Shown here: piece after piece, positions 42,989 to 52,613 of the stretch
Numbering within the stretch: position 1 is the stretch's first letter
Layout of the letters: every line of letters starts with the position of its first letter
The notes under the pieces: generated by a model
Seen by the model: only the letters and a program-made list of their open reading frames with translations
What the model was told of the DNA's origin: nothing
Database searches by the model: none
Assembly (NCBI RefSeq): GCF_008520265.1
Contig: NZ_VIQM01000087.1
Location: forward strand, 84,285 to 148,284
Reading direction: 5' to 3'
Source: Sphingobacterium cavernae
GTDB lineage: Bacteria > Bacteroidota > Bacteroidia > Sphingobacteriales > Sphingobacteriaceae
Length of the DNA stretch: 64,000 bases
Position numbers and translations under genes: made by a program

Positions 42989-44581
42989 ATGGAACAAGAA
43001 TATTCGGGTCAAAATACAAACTTTAACAAGGCAAATTTTAACAAAAAACGCACGAGTCTAAATAATATGATTAGTGGTCTTGGTAAGCTACCTCCACAAG
43101 CTGTGGATTTGGAAGAAGCAGTACTAGGCGCATTGATGTTGGAGAAAAATGCATTGAGTGAAGTTATCGATATTTTGAAGCCAGATTCTTTTTACAAAGA
43201 AGCGCATCAAAAAATATTTGAAGCTATTTTCTCCTTATTTCAAAAGACTTCTCCGATTGACATCTTAACTGTTACAGCAGAACTTCGTAAATTAGGTTCA
43301 CTCGAAATGGTAGGCGGAGCGTATTATATTACGCAGCTAACAGATAGAGTTGTTTCTGCAGCTAATATTGAATACCACGCACGTATTATTTCACAAAAAT
43401 ATATTCAACGTGAGTTAATCAAAGTTTCTACAGAAATTATTAATTCTTCGTATGATGAGACTTCGGACATCTTCGATTTATTAGACCACGCTGAAAAAAG
43501 TCTGTTTGACATTGCACAAAATAACCTAAGAAGAGATTCACGCAAAATGGATGATATTATGCGTGAGGCTATCAATAATCTTGAATTATTGCGCGACCGT
43601 ACAGATGGACTAACAGGTATTCCGTCAGGATTGACGGCGCTAGATAGAATGACTTCGGGATGGCAACCTTCTGATTTGGTTATTATCGCTGCTCGTCCTG
43701 CGATGGGTAAAACAGCATTCGTACTTTCTGTAGCTCGTAATGCTGCTGTTGATCACCAGCGACCTGTTGTTGTTTTCTCATTAGAGATGTCTTCTGTTCA
43801 ATTGGTAAATCGTCTAATAGCTGGTGAAACTGAAATTGAACAAGAAAAATTAAAGAAAGGAAACTTGGCGGATCACGAATGGCAACAATTACATTCGCGA
43901 ATTGGCCGGTTGACGGAAGCACCGTTAATTATTGATGATACCCCTGCACTAAACGTTTTTGAATTTCGTGCAAAATGTCGTCGCCTCAAAGCGCAACATG
44001 ATATACAAATGGTTATCGTCGATTACTTGCAATTAATGCATGGTAAATCTGAAGGTAAAGGCGGTGGTAACCGTGAGCAAGAAATTGGTAGTATTTCACG
44101 TGCGTTGAAATCTGTAGCTAAAGAATTGAATGTTCCGGTATTAGCCTTATCACAATTGAGCCGTGCTGTAGAATCACGTCCAGGTAACAGTAAACGTCCA
44201 ATGCTGTCCGACTTACGTGAATCTGGATCTATTGAGCAGGATGCCGATATGGTGTTATTCTTATACCGACCAGAATATTATGGTTTGACAGAAGATGAAG
44301 AAGGTCGCTCTACCGCTGGTGTTGGTGAGGTAATTATCGCAAAACACCGTAACGGTGAAACAGGCATCGTTCCTCTAAAATTCGTTGGTAAATATGTAAA
44401 ATTCGTCGATTTAGAGGAAGACTTTGGTGGTATGGGTGGTGGTGATTCATTCAGTAGTAATGACTCTCCGTTTGGCGGATCTGCCATGTCCCCTTCTGCA
44501 TCATTTGATGATTTCATGGGTGGCGGTGGCATCACCATGCCTTCCCGCATGAATGATATGCCTGATGATTCTCCTTTTTAA
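42989..44581 (+). CDS. dnaB: Replicative DNA helicase DnaB
   Basis: A 530-residue hexameric helicase that unwinds DNA ahead of the replication fork. The N-terminal domain begins PPQAVDLEEAVLGALML; the RecA-like domain has LTGIPSGLTALDRMTSGWQP, Walker A ARPAMGKTAF, Walker B MVIVDYLQLM, and LALSQLSRAVESRPGNSKRP with DLRESGSIEQDADMV. The last 60 residues are Gly/Ser/Met-rich and likely disordered, a frequent feature in this phylum. No intein is present. It is transcribed alone from a long upstream region and ends at a convergent terminator. Its placement beside DnaA-box-like sites is discussed under the intergenic region. Confidence 0.97.
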   Translation: MEQEYSGQNTNFNKANFNKKRTSLNNMISGLGKLPPQAVDLEEAVLGALMLEKNALSEVIDILKPDSFYKEAHQKIFEAIFSLFQKTSPIDILTVTAELRKLGSLEMVGGAYYITQLTDRVVSAANIEYHARIISQKYIQRELIKVSTEIINSSYDETSDIFDLLDHAEKSLFDIAQNNLRRDSRKMDDIMREAINNLELLRDRTDGLTGIPSGLTALDRMTSGWQPSDLVIIAARPAMGKTAFVLSVARNAAVDHQRPVVVFSLEMSSVQLVNRLIAGETEIEQEKLKKGNLADHEWQQLHSRIGRLTEAPLIIDDTPALNVFEFRAKCRRLKAQHDIQMVIVDYLQLMHGKSEGKGGGNREQEIGSISRALKSVAKELNVPVLALSQLSRAVESRPGNSKRPMLSDLRESGSIEQDADMVLFLYRPEYYGLTEDEEGRSTAGVGEVIIAKHRNGETGIVPLKFVGKYVKFVDLEEDFGGMGGGDSFSSNDSPFGGSAMSPSASFDDFMGGGGITMPSRMNDMPDDSPF

Positions 44582-44610
44582 AAAAGTTGAGCTTTAAAAT
44601 AATAAATAAG

Positions 44611-44639
44611 CAGCCTTTTATCTCATCGATAAAAGGCTG
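44611..44639. terminator. Convergent terminator between dnaB and the acyltransferase genes
   Basis: A perfect 12-bp stem (CAGCCTTTTATC / GATAAAAGGCTG) with a 5-base loop, centred in an 86-base gap between convergent genes. T-tracts are weak on both sides. Confidence 0.7.
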
Positions 44640-44667
44640 TTGCTATTTATATATTTAAGTTTAAATC

Positions 44668-45618
44668 TTACTTTTCTACGAAGAACCTATCACGTTCAAA
44701 TGTACTGATGTGGCGTTCTTTTTTCGGAAGGTAAATATCATCCAAAGTAATCAAAATCCCTGTTTCTTCGACTTCACCAAATTCATCGTTCAATGCTGTT
44801 CCAAAAGTCAACATTGTCGGCGAAAGATTCATATACGTATTAATCAAAGGCGGAATATTTTCTCCCAATTCACGGATATGTTTGTTTAGCACTTTATACC
44901 CGTCTTTGTAATTTAGACCATCAAACACACCAATGTATTTAGAAATATCTGTTTTATAACCTATATTCAATTCTTCGTATGGCTTTACTAAATTTTTACG
45001 GTCGGGGAAATAAGTTTCCATGAAGTACATCAGCAAGTCACGTGCTTCTTCGTTGAATTGTGGATACATGGTTACTTTTCCAAATAAGTATTTTATATCA
45101 GGATTGATAACGACTAATGCACCAAGACCATCCCAAAGATTATCCAATGAAAACAAACCTTTACGGTTATCAATAGAAGGTTGGTAGCGCGGTTGTACCC
45201 ACGAACGGCCTAATTCTATCGTATAGGGCAAATAATCTTTATTAAACTCGTCCGAAAACTCAAAATAATGAGACGTAGATAAATGAATATTCCCTTCCTC
45301 ATCCACCGATTGATCACAACGAATTGTCCTATACCCAGCTATTATTTCTTCATCATCAGGATTCCAAGCGATCAATTGATCATAGTTGTGTGTACACGTG
45401 TCGTTCTCATCTATATCCAACGGTTGCCCCGTACCACCACCAGCAGCTCTAAAAGTAACCTCTCGCAAACGACCTATTTCACGCATAATATTAGGCGCTG
45501 TATGGTAATTAACGAGATATACTTCATTATTACCATTATTGGTATAACGTAAAAAAGCTTCTCTCGTCAACTCTGCCTTAATCAAATCTCTCTCAACTGG
45601 AGCTATAATTTCTTCCAT
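44668..45618 (-). CDS. glsB: GNAT-fold N-acyltransferase of glycine-lipid synthesis (GlsB-like)
   Basis: A 316-residue protein of the ornithine-acyl-ACP N-acyltransferase (OlsB/hemolysin-like) group. Seen: VYLVNYHTAPNIMREIGRLR, VTFRAAGGGTGQPLDIDE, YDQLIAWNPDDEEIIAGYRT, FFEFSDEFNKDYLPYTIELG-type core and ELGRSWVQPRYQP. Known work in Bacteroides shows that the paired GlsB and GlsA make N-acyl-3-acyloxy glycine lipids: GlsB adds the first 3-hydroxy fatty acid to glycine. The partner acyltransferase gene lies four bases upstream here, matching the gls operon. An ornithine-lipid role cannot be ruled out by sequence alone. Cytoplasmic or membrane-associated. Confidence 0.82.
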   Translation of the reverse strand: MEEIIAPVERDLIKAELTREAFLRYTNNGNNEVYLVNYHTAPNIMREIGRLREVTFRAAGGGTGQPLDIDENDTCTHNYDQLIAWNPDDEEIIAGYRTIRCDQSVDEEGNIHLSTSHYFEFSDEFNKDYLPYTIELGRSWVQPRYQPSIDNRKGLFSLDNLWDGLGALVVINPDIKYLFGKVTMYPQFNEEARDLLMYFMETYFPDRKNLVKPYEELNIGYKTDISKYIGVFDGLNYKDGYKVLNKHIRELGENIPPLINTYMNLSPTMLTFGTALNDEFGEVEETGILITLDDIYLPKKERHISTFERDRFFVEK

Positions 45619-45622
45619 ATAA

Positions 45623-46450
45623 TTATTTCTGCGTCTTCAACTCGTATACCTGCTGCTTTACTTCTGCAGCCCACTGTTTCTCATTTCTAGAATTATCAAA
45701 TGTCGTATAAGGAATACGTTCCCCTACACGAATAGTGACCCGCTGATTACGTTGACCAAAAAACTCATCAACCAAATACAACATCTCTAAATTAAATTTT
45801 ATACCTAATCGATTTCGCCAATTAGAAAGGTTGTAAAAGAAATTGGAATTTCTTCCTTCTATATACACCGGAATTATATCTTTTTTATATTTTTTGGACT
45901 TTGAAATAAAACTTTTTTTCCATTCCAAATCTACAATTTGGCCATTTATTTTGCGCGAAACAAGTCCTGCCGGAAAAACCAATAAAGCGTGGTCTGCAGC
46001 ATAAGCTTCTTCTATAGCAGATACAGCACTTTTATTTTGTCCCCCAATCTTATTGACCCCTACAAATAAAGGTTCTAAGTTAACTACATTCATCAGAATA
46101 TCGTTCACCAAAAATTTCACATCTCTTCGGACACGTCCAATAGCCTGCATAAAGGCGATTCCATCTAGACCTCCCAAAGGATGATTTGATGCAAAAATAA
46201 CACTATCGTCTTGAGGTATATTTTCTGCCCCTTCCAACACGACTTCTACACCCAAATCGTTAATCAGCGCATCAACAAAATCTAAGCCTTTTAAATCGCG
46301 AAATCTATACATAATATCATTGATATCATCTTCATGTATAGTACGCTCCAAGTAACTGACTAAAGGACTTGGAATCCACTTCGCTAATCCAGGACTTTTT
46401 TTCCGTATTACCTCTCTTACCTGTATAAACTTCTTCTTGTCTTCAGCCAT
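45623..46450 (-). CDS. glsA: PlsC-type O-acyltransferase of glycine-lipid synthesis (GlsA-like)
   Basis: A 275-residue lysophospholipid-acyltransferase-family protein. The catalytic HX4D motif is seen in IFASNHPLGGLDGIAF, and the substrate-binding region in LLVFPAGLVSRKINGQIV. Further segments VPVYIEGRNSNFFYNL-like (IIPVYIEGRNSNFFYNLSNW) fit the OlsA/GlsA branch instead of PlsC proper. With the adjacent GNAT-fold gene it should form the glycine-lipid pathway: GlsA adds the second fatty acid to the 3-hydroxyl of the N-acylglycine. It is the first gene of the two-gene operon, divergent from a CBS-domain gene across 179 bases. Exact head group is inferred from relatives. Confidence 0.82.
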   Translation of the reverse strand: MAEDKKKFIQVREVIRKKSPGLAKWIPSPLVSYLERTIHEDDINDIMYRFRDLKGLDFVDALINDLGVEVVLEGAENIPQDDSVIFASNHPLGGLDGIAFMQAIGRVRRDVKFLVNDILMNVVNLEPLFVGVNKIGGQNKSAVSAIEEAYAADHALLVFPAGLVSRKINGQIVDLEWKKSFISKSKKYKKDIIPVYIEGRNSNFFYNLSNWRNRLGIKFNLEMLYLVDEFFGQRNQRVTIRVGERIPYTTFDNSRNEKQWAAEVKQQVYELKTQK

Positions 46451-46629
46451 ATGATACGATTTGTCACGGTTTTTTCCTGCAAATCTTGACGCGTAAAAAT
46501 AAAAAATAATGCTTTAATATGGATATAATTTACAATATTTATTCCGTTAATTTTGCTTTTCATCCTTTTTTTTTGAATATTTAGTAAACGATTTGCAATA
46601 ATTAAAGTCTAACTTAATAAAGCATAGTC

Positions 46630-47289
46630 ATGTTTATAGGACAATACATATCTACTGATTACCACGAGGTTTTACTATCCGACAGCATTGACTTTGCACT
46701 CAATAAAATGACGGATAATCACCTCAAACAATTAGCCGTCGTAGAGGACAATTTATTTTATGGGATCATTACCGAAGATGTGTTATTGGACCAAATTAAT
46801 CCCCTCGCATCGCTGGAATCTATTAAAATACTTTTCAATTCGGTTTATTTATTCGATTATCAACACATTTATGACGCCTTACAAAGTATGGTCGCTTTCG
46901 ACTATTGCTTCATTCCAATACTAAACAAAAATCACGAGTACCAAGGTGTGTTGACCAAACAATGTTTGTTGGTAGCACTAAATGCTACATTAGGCAATGA
47001 TGAAGGTGCTATTATCGTTTTAGAATTGGGAATTCGAGACAATGCGTTATCTCATGTTGCACGAATTATTGAAGCTGAAAACACATCAATTCTAAGTACT
47101 ACTGTGCATCAGATACCTGATAGCTCCAAACTAGAAATGACTATTAAAGTCAATAAAACAAATATTTCTTCCGTAGTAGCATCCTTATGGCGCAACGATT
47201 ATGTAGTCAAAGCGACTTTCAGAGATGGTGGTGCACAATCGGATATACAAGATCGCTACGACCTTTTGATGAATTATTTAGATTTATAA
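46630..47289 (+). CDS. CBS-pair protein with C-terminal ACT-like domain
   Basis: A 219-residue cytoplasmic protein. Two CBS motifs fill residues 1-135: SIDFALNKMTDNHLKQLAVV with YGIITEDVLLDQI, then IYDALQSMVAFDYCFIPILN with YQGVLTKQCLLVAL. The C-terminal 75 residues (GAIIVLELGIRDNALSHVAR, then IIEAENTSILSTTVHQIPD and LEMTIKVNKTNISSVVASLW) look like an ACT domain. This CBS-CBS-ACT order occurs in AcuB-like proteins and in a gene next to nadK in Bacteroidota. It probably senses a nucleotide such as ATP/AMP or NAD(P) and an amino acid, regulating a partner. Ligand and partner are unknown. Forty-two bases from nadK, likely cotranscribed. Confidence 0.85.
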   Translation: MFIGQYISTDYHEVLLSDSIDFALNKMTDNHLKQLAVVEDNLFYGIITEDVLLDQINPLASLESIKILFNSVYLFDYQHIYDALQSMVAFDYCFIPILNKNHEYQGVLTKQCLLVALNATLGNDEGAIIVLELGIRDNALSHVARIIEAENTSILSTTVHQIPDSSKLEMTIKVNKTNISSVVASLWRNDYVVKATFRDGGAQSDIQDRYDLLMNYLDL

Positions 47290-47331
47290 GCAATTCTTCG
47301 CACCTTTGTAGGGAATATCAAACTTGCTAGA

Positions 47332-48225
47332 ATGCAACATCAAAAGATTGCCATATTTGGAAGAGTATTTAATACATCTATTACGCCATTCATTGAGACA
47401 CTGTTCAATTACTTGGAGAGTGAAAAAATAGAGGTTGTTATTTACGGAGAATTCTATGATTTCTTACTGAACACAAGTAAATGTCCTAAAAACCTGCAAA
47501 CTTTTGAAGCACATCATGACTTGCCAAAAGATATTGATTTCTTATTAAGCCTTGGTGGTGATGGTACCATGTTAGCAGCAGTTTCCGTTATTCGCGATTC
47601 AGGCATTCCTATTGCAGGGATCAATTTGGGACGACTTGGCTTTTTAGCGAATATTCCCAAAGAAAATATCGAATCGGCACTTAGCAAAATCTTAAATAAT
47701 CAATTTACCATCCAAAAGAGAACACTTTTGAGTGTTGAAAGTGACCAAAAGAAATTATTTGGCGAAGATAGCTTCGCACTAAATGACATTACGGTTTTCC
47801 GATACGATTCCTCTGCCATGATTACGGTGAATGCGATGATCAATGATGAGTTATTGAATTCCTATTGGGCAGATGGATTGATTATAGCGACACCAACAGG
47901 TTCTACAGCCTATTCGTTGAGTTGTGGTGGCCCGATAATAATGCCCGGAAGTGGCAATTTCGTGATTACTCCTATTTCACCCCACAATTTGAATGTACGT
48001 CCGATTGTCGTTTCAGCAGATATGACACTCAAACTAAAAATTGAAAGCCGTACAGATAAATATATTTTAAGTTGTGACTCTAAGAGTGAAACATTATCCA
48101 CAGACATAGAAATAACGATTCGTAAGGCACCTTTTGAAATAAATCTTATCAGACTGCAGAATGACAGTTACTTTGGCACATTGCGTGAAAAATTACTTTG
48201 GGGTATTGATGTGCGAAACTATTAG
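47332..48225 (+). CDS. nadK: NAD kinase
   Basis: A 297-residue kinase that phosphorylates NAD to NADP using ATP or polyphosphate. The hallmark LLSLGGDGTMLAAV carries the GGDG motif; PIAGINLGRLGFLANIPKEN, the FALNDITVFR segment with NDI, and GLIIATPTGSTAYSLSCGGP are all present. It lies after the CBS-ACT gene and before porG, uppS and bamA, a conserved order in Bacteroidota. Start and length agree with the family. Cytoplasmic. Confidence 0.96.
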   Translation: MQHQKIAIFGRVFNTSITPFIETLFNYLESEKIEVVIYGEFYDFLLNTSKCPKNLQTFEAHHDLPKDIDFLLSLGGDGTMLAAVSVIRDSGIPIAGINLGRLGFLANIPKENIESALSKILNNQFTIQKRTLLSVESDQKKLFGEDSFALNDITVFRYDSSAMITVNAMINDELLNSYWADGLIIATPTGSTAYSLSCGGPIIMPGSGNFVITPISPHNLNVRPIVVSADMTLKLKIESRTDKYILSCDSKSETLSTDIEITIRKAPFEINLIRLQNDSYFGTLREKLLWGIDVRNY

Positions 48226-48294
48226 ACGAGTTTTACACATTATATAATAACAATTATTCCAAAAATTTTATCTTTACAACCAAATTAAAAGACT

Positions 48295-49149
48295 TTGTTT
48301 TTAAAATTAGCCATATTAACCCTTGTGTCTTTTTTTTCATTAAAATTGCATGCCCAACGATATGAAATCGGAATCAATGGTGCTGCGACGGGATATTTGG
48401 GAGACCTTAATACTTCAAATAATTTTTATATTAAAAATTTTGGAGGAGGGCTTTTTATAAATTATAATTTGGATCCTACATGGGGGATAAAATTAAGTGG
48501 AAATCACCTGTTAATATCTGGTAGTGATCAAGATTTTCAAAACAGTCAACAACAAATACGTAACTTAAAATTCAGAAATCAAATTACAGAATTAGCATTA
48601 GCACTAAACTTCAATTTTTGGACATATTTTAGAAGCAAAAATAAATCGAAGTTTACACCTTATATTTCTACAGGTATTGCAATATTGAAACACGATCCGT
48701 ATATATATTATGATGAGCATAAGGTTAAATTAAGACCTTTGAAATTAGAATACGATGAAACAACCAATTCACAATTATATACGAATTGGAATCTTGCTAT
48801 TCCATTAAGCTTAGGAATTAAATACAAATTGAATAGCATGTGGTCTATAGGAGGAGAAATAAGCTATAGACTTGCATTTACCGATAATTTGGATAATGTA
48901 AGCAAGTACTATGCGACATCTGTACCGCAAGACATTGCATTTCCGAATATTATGGTTGGTCCACAAAATGAAAAACGCCCGTTTGATACTAATGATTGGA
49001 TATATTTAGCTGATCCATCAAGTAATTTAACTGGTAATGCAGGTTTAGCAAGAGGTGACGGTAAAAATAAAGATGGATATATGACAGCAGGCATAACGTT
49101 GACATATACTATATTTGACCCTAATTGCTACAGCTGGATAAAAAGATAA
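48295..49149 (+). CDS. porG: PorG-like DUF6089 outer-membrane protein, TTG start
   Basis: A 284-residue outer-membrane beta-barrel protein with the signal FLKLAILTLVSFFSLKLHAQ. The start is TTG: an in-frame stop lies 9 bases upstream and no ATG is available before the signal. The mature part begins RYEIGINGAATGYLGDLNTS and has barrel strands such as ITELALALNFNFWTYF and FTPYISTGIAILKHDPYIYY. It fits DUF6089, which includes PorG, an outer-membrane ring component of the type IX secretion system with PorK and PorN. The nadK-porG-uppS-bamA order supports this. Final residues (NCYSWIKR) do not end in the usual barrel Phe. PorG is inferred, the barrel is firm. Confidence 0.82.
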   Translation: MFLKLAILTLVSFFSLKLHAQRYEIGINGAATGYLGDLNTSNNFYIKNFGGGLFINYNLDPTWGIKLSGNHLLISGSDQDFQNSQQQIRNLKFRNQITELALALNFNFWTYFRSKNKSKFTPYISTGIAILKHDPYIYYDEHKVKLRPLKLEYDETTNSQLYTNWNLAIPLSLGIKYKLNSMWSIGGEISYRLAFTDNLDNVSKYYATSVPQDIAFPNIMVGPQNEKRPFDTNDWIYLADPSSNLTGNAGLARGDGKNKDGYMTAGITLTYTIFDPNCYSWIKR

Positions 49150-49153
49150 GAGA

Positions 49154-49891
49154 ATGAGCTTGAAGAATAAGATAGATAGGTCAAGATTACCTCAACATAT
49201 TGCTATCATCATGGATGGTAATGGTAGATGGGCAAAAGGATTGGGTAAGTTGAGAGTATTTGGACACAAAAACGGGGTAACTGCTGTACGAGAAGTTTTG
49301 GAAGGAGCTATTGAAGTGGGAGTCAAACATCTTACACTCTATGCTTTTTCGTCCGAAAACTGGAACCGCCCCAAATTAGAAGTACAAGCGTTAATGGAAT
49401 TATTAATTAATTCTCTTAATAAAGAATTGCCTACATTTCAAACTAATGGCGTACGTGTCAAAGCTATCGGTTCATTAGACAGTCTGCCTAACAATTGCCA
49501 AAATACTTTAACCAATACTATTGAACTAACTAAAAACAATACCACTTGTGTCCTCACACTAGCTTTGAGTTATGGTTCAAGAAACGAAATAATCGAAGCT
49601 ACTAAGAAAATAGCTAAGAAAGTCGTTGCTGGTGATATTAATGTTGAGGATATAAATGATGATTTATTTAGTTCAAATTTACAAACAGATGGAACGCCTG
49701 ATCCGGATTTGATGATTCGCACAAGTGGCGAACAACGAATCAGTAATTTTTTACTTTGGCAATTAGCCTATACAGAACTTTGGTTCTCCCCAAAACTATG
49801 GCCCGATTTCACAAGAGAAGATTTATTTGGTGCAATTTTGGATTTTCAAAACAGAGAAAGAAGGTTTGGAAAGACCAGCGAACAACTTTAA
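49154..49891 (+). CDS. uppS: Isoprenyl (undecaprenyl diphosphate) synthase
   Basis: A 245-residue cis-prenyltransferase making the undecaprenyl-diphosphate carrier for wall and glycan synthesis. Seen: HIAIIMDGNGRWAKGLG with the catalytic Asp, RVFGHKNGVTAVREVLEG, LTLYAFSSENWNRPKLEV, and PDLMIRTSGEQRISNFLLWQ followed by LAYTELWF. It follows porG by 4 bases and precedes bamA by 89 bases. Standard family length. Confidence 0.96.
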   Translation: MSLKNKIDRSRLPQHIAIIMDGNGRWAKGLGKLRVFGHKNGVTAVREVLEGAIEVGVKHLTLYAFSSENWNRPKLEVQALMELLINSLNKELPTFQTNGVRVKAIGSLDSLPNNCQNTLTNTIELTKNNTTCVLTLALSYGSRNEIIEATKKIAKKVVAGDINVEDINDDLFSSNLQTDGTPDPDLMIRTSGEQRISNFLLWQLAYTELWFSPKLWPDFTREDLFGAILDFQNRERRFGKTSEQL

Positions 49892-49980
49892 CAGTAATTT
49901 AAAGTGGGTTTTCGATAATTTATCTTTTAACAAAAATTAACAACAGATTGATGTACTTTAGCATCCATAATTAGAATTAA

Positions 49981-52557
49981 ATGAAGCAACTATACATTCT
50001 GACATTAACATTTATAATATTCACTTGGTCCAATACTTTTGCTCAAGTACAAAATCCGATTAATCTTTCGGATCCTGATGAGTTTAGTTATTTACAACCA
50101 AAAGATTATGTCATTGCTGGAGTGACTGTCAAGGGAGCGCAGTATCTAGATACGGATGTATTAATTACAATATCAAAATTATCTATTGGTCAATACATTG
50201 AAGTTCCTAGCGAGGCTACATCGAATGTAATCAAAGATTTGATGGCTCAAAATCTTTTTGAAGATGTACAATTGTGGGCTACACGGATTGAGGGAGAAAA
50301 TATTTTCTTAGAAATTCGTGTACAAGAAAGACCACGTCTGACACGCATAGACATTAGCGGCTTGAGTAAATCACAAACTGATGAAATCAATAAGAGATTA
50401 AATGCAAACGCAGGGCGTATTGTAAACGACAATTTGCTTCAATCTACAAGAAATACTATAGCGAAGTTCTTACGCGAAAAATCATTTTTATATCCAGATA
50501 TAAACATCCAAACTGTTAAAGATTCATCCCAGACTAACAACGAAATTGTAGTTGTAGATGTAGATAGAAACAAAAAAATCAAAGTTAATAGTGTACACTT
50601 CTCAGGAAATGAAACTTTTACAAATAAGGAGCTTACAAAATATTTAAAAGGTGTAAAACCACGTAAATGGTTTAGAATATTCGGCCCTGGTAAATTCAAA
50701 GATGATAAATATACAGAAGCGAAAGAGAAATTAGTTGCCAAACTTCAAGATAAGGGGTTTCGTGATGCACAGATTCTTCGTGACTCTGTGTACAGATTTG
50801 ACAATAATGAAGTGGCAATAGATATTGAAATCTATGAAGGACCTAAATATTTTGTTGGAAATATCGATTGGTCTGGAAATACTAAATTCACGGATTCTGT
50901 ATTGAATATAATTTTAGGAATTGAAAAAGGAAACGTTTATTCTGAAGAGAAATTGACAAGTAAATTGATGGGTCCAACCCGTAATAGCGATGATATTAGT
51001 GCAATATATCAGAATGATGGCTACCTGACATTTAATGTAAATCCTATAATAAAAAGAATCTACAACGATACAATTGACCTAGAAATTCAAATTTCTGAAG
51101 GCAAACAATACACGATTAATAATGTAATCGTAAAAGGTAATGATGTAACAAATGACCGTGTAGTATTACGTTCAATTTACACCAAGCCAGGACAGAAATA
51201 TTCGAGAGAGCTAATCATGCGTAGTATTCGTGAGATTTCGCAATTGGGTATGTTTGACGAGCAAAAAATTACACCAGATATTCCTTCTTCTACAATGAAT
51301 CACGATGAAGGTACGACAGATGTGGTTTTCAACGTAGTAGAAAAACCTTCTGATCAGGTGGAGTTATCCGGTGGTTATGGTGCTGGACAGATTATAGGTA
51401 CATTAGGTTTAACATTTAATAACTTCTCAACAAGTAATTTCTTCAAAAAAGAAGCTTGGAAACCACTTCCTCGTGGTGACGGACAAAAGTTAAGTATTAG
51501 AGGCCAAACTTCAGGAAAACGTTACCAATCATATAGTTTCTCATTTTCAGAACCATGGTTAGGTGGTAAAAAACCAATTTACTTTGGGTTGAGTGCCTAC
51601 ACATCCAACTCATCTTACGGTGGTTTTAATTATTACACAGGAGAGCAGATGGTAGCTGATAGAGATTTGCAGCGTATTTGGATGTCAGGTGTGACGGCTT
51701 CATTAGGTAAGCGTCTACAATGGCCTGACAACTACTTCCAAATTAATAGTTCATTATCGTTCCAACGTTATAAATTACAGAACTATGGTAACTATTTCTT
51801 GTTTTCGGATGGTACTGCATTCAATATTAATTTTACGCAAGAAATTAGCCGTAACTCAATAGATGCACCGATCTACCCTACCTCAGGTTCAAATATTAAG
51901 TTTTCAGTATCCTTGACTCCGCCATATTCGTCATGGAATAGCATTAATTACGATACAGATCCTGATCCAATTCGTTACAAATGGACAGAATACCACAAAT
52001 GGAAATTTGATTCGCAATGGTACACGAAAATTGCTGGTAAGTTAATCTTGAAATCGCAAGCACAATTCGGATATTTAGGAAATTATACAGATAGAACTAA
52101 AACATCAACATTCGAGCGTTTCAAATTAGGTGGTGACGGTATGCAAGGCTTTGACTTCTTACAAGGTTCTGAGATCATAGCAATGAGAGGTTATGCGAAT
52201 GGTACAATCATCCCTGCTTCTACGGGTAATGGTTACCAAAATATTGCAATTAACTCAGGTAGTCCAATTTATGCGAAGTATCAATTAGAATTGCGTCACC
52301 CAATCTTGTTAAATGATCAAGCAACCGTATTTGCATTAGCTTTTGCAGAAGCAGGTAACACGTGGAATAAATTCTCTGAGGTAAATCCATTTAAAATGCG
52401 TCGTTCTGCGGGTGTAGGTGCACGTATCTTCTTACCTATCTTTGGTATGCTTGGTATTGACTATGGACATGCATTCGATCCTATTCCTGGCATGCGTACT
52501 GATGCGTGGAGACAAAACTTTACATTCAGTATTATTCAAAATATGGGAGGTTTTTAA
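49981..52557 (+). CDS. bamA: Outer-membrane assembly factor BamA
   Basis: An 858-residue Omp85 protein with a signal peptide (cleavage after NTFA, near residue 21). Tandem POTRA domains fill about residues 45-450: YVIAGVTVKGAQYLDTDVLI, RPRLTRIDISGLSKSQTDEI, IKVNSVHFSGNETFTNKELT, YFVGNIDWSGNTKFTDSVLN and YTINNVIVKGNDVTNDRVVL mark the starts of five. The barrel follows and includes the Omp85 motif around LGGDGMQGFDFLQGSEIIAM. BamA inserts beta-barrel proteins, including the SusC family, into the outer membrane. The TamA-like TamL is encoded 6 kb away. Two OmpH/Skp chaperone genes follow, as in other members of the phylum. Confidence 0.96.
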   Translation: MKQLYILTLTFIIFTWSNTFAQVQNPINLSDPDEFSYLQPKDYVIAGVTVKGAQYLDTDVLITISKLSIGQYIEVPSEATSNVIKDLMAQNLFEDVQLWATRIEGENIFLEIRVQERPRLTRIDISGLSKSQTDEINKRLNANAGRIVNDNLLQSTRNTIAKFLREKSFLYPDINIQTVKDSSQTNNEIVVVDVDRNKKIKVNSVHFSGNETFTNKELTKYLKGVKPRKWFRIFGPGKFKDDKYTEAKEKLVAKLQDKGFRDAQILRDSVYRFDNNEVAIDIEIYEGPKYFVGNIDWSGNTKFTDSVLNIILGIEKGNVYSEEKLTSKLMGPTRNSDDISAIYQNDGYLTFNVNPIIKRIYNDTIDLEIQISEGKQYTINNVIVKGNDVTNDRVVLRSIYTKPGQKYSRELIMRSIREISQLGMFDEQKITPDIPSSTMNHDEGTTDVVFNVVEKPSDQVELSGGYGAGQIIGTLGLTFNNFSTSNFFKKEAWKPLPRGDGQKLSIRGQTSGKRYQSYSFSFSEPWLGGKKPIYFGLSAYTSNSSYGGFNYYTGEQMVADRDLQRIWMSGVTASLGKRLQWPDNYFQINSSLSFQRYKLQNYGNYFLFSDGTAFNINFTQEISRNSIDAPIYPTSGSNIKFSVSLTPPYSSWNSINYDTDPDPIRYKWTEYHKWKFDSQWYTKIAGKLILKSQAQFGYLGNYTDRTKTSTFERFKLGGDGMQGFDFLQGSEIIAMRGYANGTIIPASTGNGYQNIAINSGSPIYAKYQLELRHPILLNDQATVFALAFAEAGNTWNKFSEVNPFKMRRSAGVGARIFLPIFGMLGIDYGHAFDPIPGMRTDAWRQNFTFSIIQNMGGF

Positions 52558-52613
52558 TAAATTAAACTTTTTAGTATAATTGCTGTCCTATAAAAAACAA
52601 TAATTTCTAGTAT

